Source of the DNA: Mesostigma viride
Taxonomy: Eukaryota > Streptophyta > Mesostigmatophyceae > Mesostigmatales > Mesostigmataceae
Reading direction: 5' to 3'
DNA: 50,000 bases
Assembly: GCA_009746045.1 (NCBI GenBank)
Contig: RPFO01000154.1
Location: 3,549,763-3,599,762, forward strand
In this document: positions 44,901 through 50,000 of the stretch, piece by piece
Numbering within the stretch: the stretch's first letter is position 1
How the letters are laid out: every line of letters starts with the position of its first letter
Translations under genes and position numbers: made by a program
Notes under the pieces: model-generated
The model's database searches: none
What the model was told of the DNA's origin: nothing
Seen by the model: only the letters and a program-made list of their open reading frames with translations

Positions 44901-47900
44901 TGCTCGTTCTGTGCAGCACTATCTGCTCATTCTGTGCGGCACTATCTGCTCATCCCCTTCCCTCCCAACCGCGCCCCCCCCCCCCCCCCACCCGCCAGGA
45001 CCAAAGCGATCATCACTGGCTACGTGGATCTGCTCTTCTGCGGGACGACAGCAACACTCGGCCGCGCCACCACATGGAGCGCCATCTTCTCCCCCCCCTA
45101 CTTCTACGACGAGATGGTGGTGGCGGTGCTGTCCAACCCGCAGCCCGGCCAGCCGCAGCTGCGCAATCTGGCGGACGTCAATGCGACAAACGTCAAGTAC
45201 TGTGTGGTGCAGGGCACGACGACCGAGCTGCACGCGCTGCACACATTCACCGCGGCCACCATCGTGCCGGTATGTAAAGATATCTGTGTATATGCAGCAT
45301 CCTGTGGGGATCGGGGACCTTCAAAAGGGGCTGTTTTCCGATGCCCGTCCCAGGTCGTTTCGGCTGCCGAGGGCCTGAACAAGCTGCCAGCAAGGCATAA
45401 TCCTATCTGTCTCACTTCACCGTTTCCCTGCCGTCTGGCACGCTCCCATTGCAGGTCGCGTCGGTCGCCGAGGGCCTGAGCCGGATGCAGAGCAAGGCCT
45501 GCCACGCGGTGACGGGCGACAGGCACCGCCTGGCGTCGCTGATCGCGGCGTCCAACGGGCGCAATGCCACGGCGCGCATGGAGATCCTGCCAGGTGTCGT
45601 CGCGCGGGAGCCGCTGGCGATCGCCACGCGTGCCGAGGACTTTGTGTGGCAGACGCTGGTCACGTGGGTGCTCTGGGGGAGCATGCTCGCGGAGCACTAC
45701 GGCATGACACAGGTAGGGGTTGCAGGTTGCTGCATAGCACTAGTGTTAGTGTAAGTACCGTCCTTGTCCTTGTAATTGGTACACGGGGGGAGCATGCTCG
45801 CGGAGCATTGCGGCATGATCCCAAGTGGGTTCGATTCCCTAGCCCTCGGCGCAGGTAACGGCCGTTGCACTCTTAGGTTAGTGTAGGTAGAACCTTTGTT
45901 GCTGTGATAGGCACGCGGACGCAGTGTGGGTGCATGCTTGCACATTTGAACGATGCGGGTAGGGACGGGTAGGGGCCGTCCGTATGGCGTATGCATATAG
46001 TAGCTGTCTGGGTGGCTGGTGTGTGGTGGTGGGCATGAATGGGATGCACTTCTGCATGGCAGAGGCACAATACATCGCAGTCATTCCTATAAGAATATTG
46101 TACGCGGTAATTTTGGAATGGCTAAGAATGCTCATGGGTTGTTATGATATGAACCTAACCCACGCAGGGGGGGGGGGGCGGGGGGGCGGGGGGCAGGGGG
46201 GGCGCCGAATATATCTGAGAAGAGTAGCCATGTAAATCCCCGGTCAACGCCCCGGTTTAATGATCTTAGTCGCTCTCTAGTCAGCAAGCCAAGCATCCCT
46301 TCTCGATTCCTGTCCCGGGCGAGGCCCCCTTTCACCTGAGTAACAGTGATTCTTGAGGCTATACTCCCAGGTACTAGGAGGCCACCTGCTGCTGCTGCCT
46401 CAAGCCACTGTTACCCACCAGCTTGGTCTGCCCCTGATACCCACCGCTACATTGTCGTCAGAAAGCAACAAACGTGAAAACGCTAGCTGCCCAAATCTGA
46501 GATTCCGCGGAACACAGACAGTAAGAAAGCCTAGAAGCTACCAGCAAGGAATCGAACATAGGACCTTTGGCATGATTTCGCGGCTGTGTGAGTCTCCTGA
46601 TCCGAAGGCGTCTCACTTAACGTTTCGAAACAGCCCAACTGCAAAAAACCTCTTTACCGGAGAGGGATGCCAATATGTCCGATATTGCTGAATCTATAGA
46701 AGATGACTCACCACTAGACCTAAGTGCGCATGAGTACTACGCACGGACCTACGCAATATTCTAGTTTTGCCGAAGTAGGCAGGTTGACCACGGCTGGAAT
46801 CTGGTTGTAGTACCACCGCTACATGTTGCTTTATTCTATCCACCGCAACGTATTACTTTGTTGTACCCATCGCTACCTATTGCTGGGTGTCTTACCCACT
46901 GCTGCACGTTACGTTGTTCATCATCATCTATTTATCTTTCATTTTAAAACATTCTTTCCGTTGTATAATGTGGGTATGGATCATCCATGATTCCCTGCCT
47001 ATGGCACCCGTCACCGTGCCTTGCTGCCGCCTCCATCTGCCATGACCCGGTGCCGTAATCCAATACTAATCTGTTTCTTATCCCATCCGATGCCATTCTG
47101 TTTCTCATCCCATCCGATGCCATCCTGTTTCTCATCCCATCCGATGCCATCCTGTTTCTCATCCCATCCGATACCATCCTGTTTCTCATCCCATCCGATA
47201 CCATCCTGTTTCTCATCCCATCCGATACCATCCTGTTTCTCATCCCATCCGATGCCATTCTGTTTCTCATCCCATCCGATACCATTCTGTTTCTCATCCC
47301 ATCCGATGCCATCCTGTTTCTCATCCCATCCGATGCCATTCTGTTTCTCATCCCATCCGATGCCATCCTGTTTCTCATCCCATCCGATGCCATCCTGTTT
47401 CTCATCCCATCCGATACCATCCTGTTTCTCATCCCATCCGATGCCATTCTGTTTCTCATCCCATCCGATACCATTCTGTTTCTCATCCCATCCGATGCCA
47501 TCCTGTTTCTCATCCCATCCGATGCCATCCTGTTTCTCATCCCGTCCGATACCACGATCCCCTCGCCGCCTACCACGTGCCGCCACCTGGCAGGCCAACA
47601 TGCGCGACAACACGTTCAGCAACAAGGTGGCAATCGACGTGGGTCTCTTGGCGGACATCCCGCTCGATGTCTTCCTAAAGATGATCGCGCTGTACCCTCC
47701 AGGGACGCCCATCCAGCTGACCAACCTGCTGCCCGTGGACATCAAGTTCGAGATCCGCAGCATCAAGCGCTCGGGCAACTATGGTGCGTGGGCAAGTCTT
47801 CACGGTGGGCACGAATACCGCTAGGTAGAGAAGACTAGTGTAGCGCTAGGTGTGCCAGTAGCAGGCGGTCGGGCAACTATCGTGGGTGAGCAAGTGCAAT

Positions 47901-49498
47901 CCCTTGGTATAATAGATTATCAGTATACTAGTAGTGTGCCTGGGTATATATATAGTGGTAGTAGTATATATTTAGCCTGTGCTGCCCGTGGACGTTTATG
48001 TTGATTGCCGCAGCAGCTCGCGGTTGGGAAACTGGGGTAGGTGGGTCTTCCATGGGCAAGAGCTGTTCTATTTATATAGTGGGAATCAGTATATGTACAG
48101 TGGGATCAGCACGTGTGCAAGTACGGCGTGCTAGGTGGCGGCAAGTACTCTTGCGCTGTAGGTGGTGCCATCGTAAATGGTGGCACGTATGCTTGCGTTC
48201 TAGGTACCCTACCAACAAATGCCTTGATACCCCGTACCATTCGTTGTGTGAAGAAGGCGTGTTTACGTCTGCCTTGGAACCCATGTATGGGTGCAGGCTG
48301 TTGTTATTCTTGTTATATTTATTACACTTGTTATATCTCTTGTTATTATGTGGCATACCAGTGGCTGCATAGTCCGCTGGCCCCCGCTGCACACCACGCG
48401 CATTATGTAATAAGTCTATTATTTTTTTATCTTCAAAAATCTTTTGATCCACTACAGCCCGGTATGTGGACCACTGGCTCCCCGTGTTCATCAAGCCTAT
48501 AAATTCCCTGCAAATATCTACTACTATGTGAAAAATATATATCCTCGAGGGTCAACTATTAATCTCGAGGATAATTGTGTATCCTTGGGGGTCAAATTGC
48601 CCCGTGGTCTGCCCAGACATAGTCCTCGTACTGACGGCAGCGCCTGTCTCTTAGCACTCACCCATACGGTGGCGGACGTGTTGTTGCGCCGCATCCGGGC
48701 CGACTTTAGCGCGGCCCAGGGGGGTTAATTCTACTCAGGGCCCTCTAGTGGGCCGGCAGCGCTGATGCCTGCCCGTAAATACTTGTTCTATTGGCTAATG
48801 ACTGTTTATTTGCTTGTTCCTGTCCCGCGCTTGATTGTGTTGCCTGTCCCATGCCCACAATTTATCATTTCCCATGAATATATATCAATAAGTATAAATG
48901 TATCAAAATAAATTATGTAGATCGTCAGGTCAGTGCATGGAAAATGGACTATCAGAAGAAACGTGGTAAACAAGAATACATAGATAAGTTTTATCAAGTA
49001 ACGTGAGTTCTAGCTTGCCCGTTAAGACCATAGTGGCGGAGCCCATTTCGCAGGCCACCCTTCTGCTTGCGAATATGTGCAAATGCGGTGGATAGATGGG
49101 TTACAGTTTGACATGCGGTTTCCCCAAAATCCTTCAACCCTGTTTTCGTGGCACCATCCTAGCCGCAGAGTCAGGTGTTTTGCGCCAAGATCCACCGCCC
49201 ATCTAGTAGAAGCCAATGGAAATGCTCGAATTGCGTCCCCTCTTCACACGCTGTCCAAATAAATTGGCATTGCAAATTCTTCGAAATGTGCTCCGCCAGA
49301 ATAATGTACAATGGTCTTGCATACACTTGGCTCTGTGGGCCGCTGCCCCCCGCTGTGCGCCCCCAGGGGAGATCTACGCCCGCAACGTGGAGGCGCTGAT
49401 CCCCCGCGCCAACACCTCGAATGGCCTGTGGACGCAGCGCAACGGCCTGCACTTCCCCGGGCAACTCACGGGCGAGGTCGGCAGGGGCCCCATCTCTC
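40287..49498 (+). CDS. Secreted PPC-domain / AapJ-type amino-acid-binding fusion protein, partial
   Basis: Nine exons join in phase: 40287-40374, 40639-40775, 42582-42651, 43323-43529, 44477-44702, 44999-45269, 45455-45712, 47594-47783 and 49367-49498. They give 526 codons, continuing past the last donor (CGTGAGT). MRGLFVAFLLARFVSS is a signal peptide (two in-frame upstream ATGs exist). Residues about 30-166 read like a PPC (pre-peptidase C-terminal) beta domain: ISLCGSLFDTIIYLLD, LCNDNSNRLGCQ, YYIVVDGVG, GVFQLTIL. From about 175 follows a type 3 solute-binding domain: GKLRCGVF, GMEPDMCRAIAAALF, VEFISLTAVER, TTWSAIFSPPYFYDE, VQGTTTELHAL, ILPGVVAREPLAIATR, WVLWGSMLAEHYGMT and GNYGEIYARNVE. These blocks and their order are those of bacterial AapJ/BztA general amino-acid receptors. 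It would capture amino acids outside the cell; the partner is unknown. Exon 1 is the least certain. Confidence 0.8.
40776..42581 (+). other. Intron 2 of the binding-protein gene
   Basis: Donor GTATAC, acceptor CTGCCAG. It contains repeated TGGCTCATGTAG units (about 41200-41260), a (CA)n run (41908-41935), the 44-bp tandem repeat at 42035-42405, (TA)n at 42425-42442 and (GT)n plus G-run at 42530-42556. No gene is seen. Confidence 0.6.
42035..42405. repeat. Tandem repeat, about 44-bp unit, 8 copies
   Basis: Each unit has two or three CACACACTGAYGGTSGT modules and a TATTTCTCCTC spacer. Early copies are degenerate and later ones nearly identical, so the array has grown at its downstream end. Not a CRISPR: there are no unique spacers. 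Confidence 0.9.
42930..43318 (+). repeat. (CCCT)n array acting as an enormous polypyrimidine tract
   Basis: About 390 bp of CCCT with occasional CCT, CTTC and CCCCCT variants end directly at CTGCAG, the acceptor of exon 4 (exon starts at 43323). The transcribed strand order is pure pyrimidine throughout. Confidence 0.95.
43850..43892 (+). mobile_element. Decayed LINE 3' end
   Basis: CCCACGTGACGCAGTCTACG, then ATCTTTTAATTAAT, is a mutated plus-strand version of the family A tail. It lies in intron 4 of the binding-protein gene. Confidence 0.5.
43974..44145 (+). pseudogene. Decayed copies of exon 4 end (binding-protein gene)
   Basis: DGLGREEGVLQLTILYQ at 43974-44027 mirrors DGVGREEGVFQLTILYQ of exon 4, about 500 bp downstream of it. 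Shorter echoes of the last bases (TTGTACCAGAGTGA, ATCCTGTAGCGGAGCGA, CTGGACCAGAGTGA) follow at about 44045, 44093 and 44122. Confidence 0.85.
44326..44475 (+). repeat. Pyrimidine-rich tract before exon 5
   Basis: C-runs (CCCCTCCCCCCCCCCCCATC) and CCCACCCC blocks lead to the acceptor CGCCAG at 44476. Confidence 0.8.
44757..44985 (+). repeat. Tandem repeat, 23-bp unit, about 9 copies, then a C-run
   Basis: Units read GCACTATCTGCTCATTCTGT followed by GCG. They fill most of intron 5, and a run of about 17 C lies just before the exon 6 acceptor at 44998. Confidence 0.92.
45345..45400 (+). pseudogene. Decayed copy of exon 7 start with acceptor (binding-protein gene)
   Basis: CCCAGGTCGTTTCGGCTGCC then GAGGGCCTGAACAAGCTGCC mirrors the real exon 7 start (GCAGGTCGCGTCGGTCGCC, GAGGGCCTGAGCCGGATGC), 110 bp upstream of it and within intron 6. 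Confidence 0.85.
45778..45925 (+). pseudogene. Decayed copy of exon 7 end and donor (binding-protein gene)
   Basis: GGGGAGCATGCTCGCGGAGC then ATTGCGGCATGATCCC mirrors the end of exon 7 (GSMLAEHYGMTQ), about 110 bp downstream. The following GCAGGTAACGGCCGTTGCAC and TTAGTGTAGGTA also mirror the intron start, so exon end plus intron start were duplicated together. Confidence 0.85.
46166..46203. repeat. G-rich run
   Basis: G10-C-G6-C-G6 with interruptions, a potential G-quadruplex on the sense strand of intron 7. The remainder of that intron (46204-47066) shows nothing I can name. Confidence 0.85.
47067..47553 (+). repeat. Tandem repeat, 27-bp unit, about 18 copies
   Basis: Units read CCATCCTGTTTCTCATCCCA followed by TCCGATG, with G/A and C/T variants. 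The array ends 40 bp before the acceptor of exon 8 (47593). Because 27 is a multiple of 3 and no unit carries a stop, open frames exist on both strands (PSCFSSHPM and DGMRNRMAS repeats). The position in an intron argues against translation. Confidence 0.93.
47855..48060 (+). pseudogene. Two decayed copies of exon 8 end and donor (binding-protein gene)
   Basis: Exon 8 ends CGCTCGGGCAACTATG with donor GTGCGTGGGCAAG. Copy A (47861) reads GCGGTCGGGCAACTATCGTG then GGTGAGCAAG. Copy B (47979-48055) covers more: CTGTGCTGCCCGTGGACGTT, CGCAGCAGCTCGCGGTTGGG, AAACTGGGGTAGGTGGGTCT, matching LPVD to the donor and into the intron. Confidence 0.85.
48061..49366 (+). other. Intron 8 of the binding-protein gene (downstream part)
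   Basis: Unique sequence. CCTCGAGG appears in a small repeat (48540-48575). No other gene is seen. It ends at the acceptor CGCCCCCAG before exon 9. Confidence 0.5.
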
Positions 49499-50000
49499 GT
49501 GAGTGGTAACCACTCTTTTGTGCTCTTCAAATGGGCTACGGCTTCGCAAGGCAACTGGATTAGGAAAATGTTGGGTCCACAGTTGGGTTTTCGAGAGGTC
49601 ACAACATGGATTTAAGAAAGGGTTACAAATGGTCTTGAACGTGGCCTTCAAGAAGGGTCTTCACACGGGGCTTGGAGCGGTCTTCAAATGGGTCCCGTAA
49701 ATGGTCTTCAAATGGTCGTCAAATGGTCTTTCAATGGCTGCTCCAATGTCCAAACCACTCGAGAGGTCTGTGGCTTTGCAAGGCAGCCACCCCCCACCCC
49801 CTTAATAGGTGGAATTCTAGTTTCATAGTTACGATCCTGGGAAGGATGTCATTATCGGGTTGTTTCCTTGTATGAAGCCGCCTTGCATGCTAGGGTATTA
49901 TCCTGTCATGCACTCCCTCCCTCTCCCCCTCCCTCCTTTATGTGCTTACTAATATTCTGAGTGCATTCTGAGCGACTTACCGACTTAGCTTGTCGGTAAG
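49499..50000 (+). other. Start of intron 9 (window end)
   Basis: Donor CGTGAGTGG at 49499. Repeated AAATGGTCTTCAAATGG units at about 49620-49740 and a CCCTCC run at 49915-49935, which may be the pyrimidine tract of the next intron end. No further exon is recognised. Confidence 0.5.

Noticed and set aside
46540-46625. tRNA-like sequence on the minus strand (GTTCGATTCC with an upstream AAGTGAGACGCCTTCGGATC)
   Set aside because: The T stem has mismatches and neither anticodon nor acceptor stems pair properly; at most a decayed tRNA-derived fragment.
47021-47824. 267-codon frame with PSCFSSHPM repeats joined to real exon 8 residues
   Set aside because: The repeat lies before a good CAG acceptor that restores the AapJ-type frame from exon 7; the fusion frame is a read-through of the intron.

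Overview
The window is nuclear DNA from a eukaryote, most likely an alga or other protist. Its genes are split into many short exons with GT-AG introns. The introns and intergenic DNA are full of tandem repeats and of nested transposable elements of eukaryotic type (non-LTR/LINE, hAT, a TTAA-flanked inverted-repeat element). There are no bacterial-style operons or ribosome binding sites. I cannot fix the lineage from sequence alone.

Layout. (1) 1-3827: tandem satellites, then a minus-strand gene starting at 3827 whose first three exons read as the start of an FKBP-type prolyl isomerase. Its second intron carries an 0.8 kb GA-rich satellite. (2) 4537-19045: a plus-strand gene of nine exons that I could join in phase, encoding an isochorismatase-family hydrolase (ISOC1/2 type) with an organelle-targeting-like N-terminus. 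It is divergent from the FKBP-like gene across about 700 bp. (3) About 20.0-39.6 kb: a transposon belt. It holds a gag-like pseudogene between 650-bp inverted repeats, long CCAN arrays, a TTAA-flanked element, several LINE families ending in a hairpin plus a (TTAA)n tail, a hAT relic with 8-bp duplications, and small hairpin repeats. (4) 40287-49498 and beyond: a plus-strand gene of at least nine exons encoding a secreted protein with a signal peptide, a PPC-like beta domain and an AapJ/BztA-type amino-acid-binding domain, a family otherwise known from bacterial ABC transporters.

Two patterns stand out. First, both large plus-strand genes carry decaying partial copies of their own exons, splice sites included, inside the neighbouring introns: exons 5, 7 and 9 of the isochorismatase gene and exons 4, 7 and 8 of the binding-protein gene. 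Many introns also end in greatly expanded pyrimidine-rich repeats next to the acceptor. Second, the LINEs share a 3' end made of a hairpin followed by (TTAA)n. One family (32089-36175, 30116-31971 and 14910-15132) appears to consist of an ORF1-like gene followed directly by the 3' UTR, with no reverse transcriptase. Nested target-site duplications allow the order of insertions to be read.

All exon boundaries were derived by hand from reading-frame continuity and splice sites. Family names rest on recognised motifs, not on a database search.
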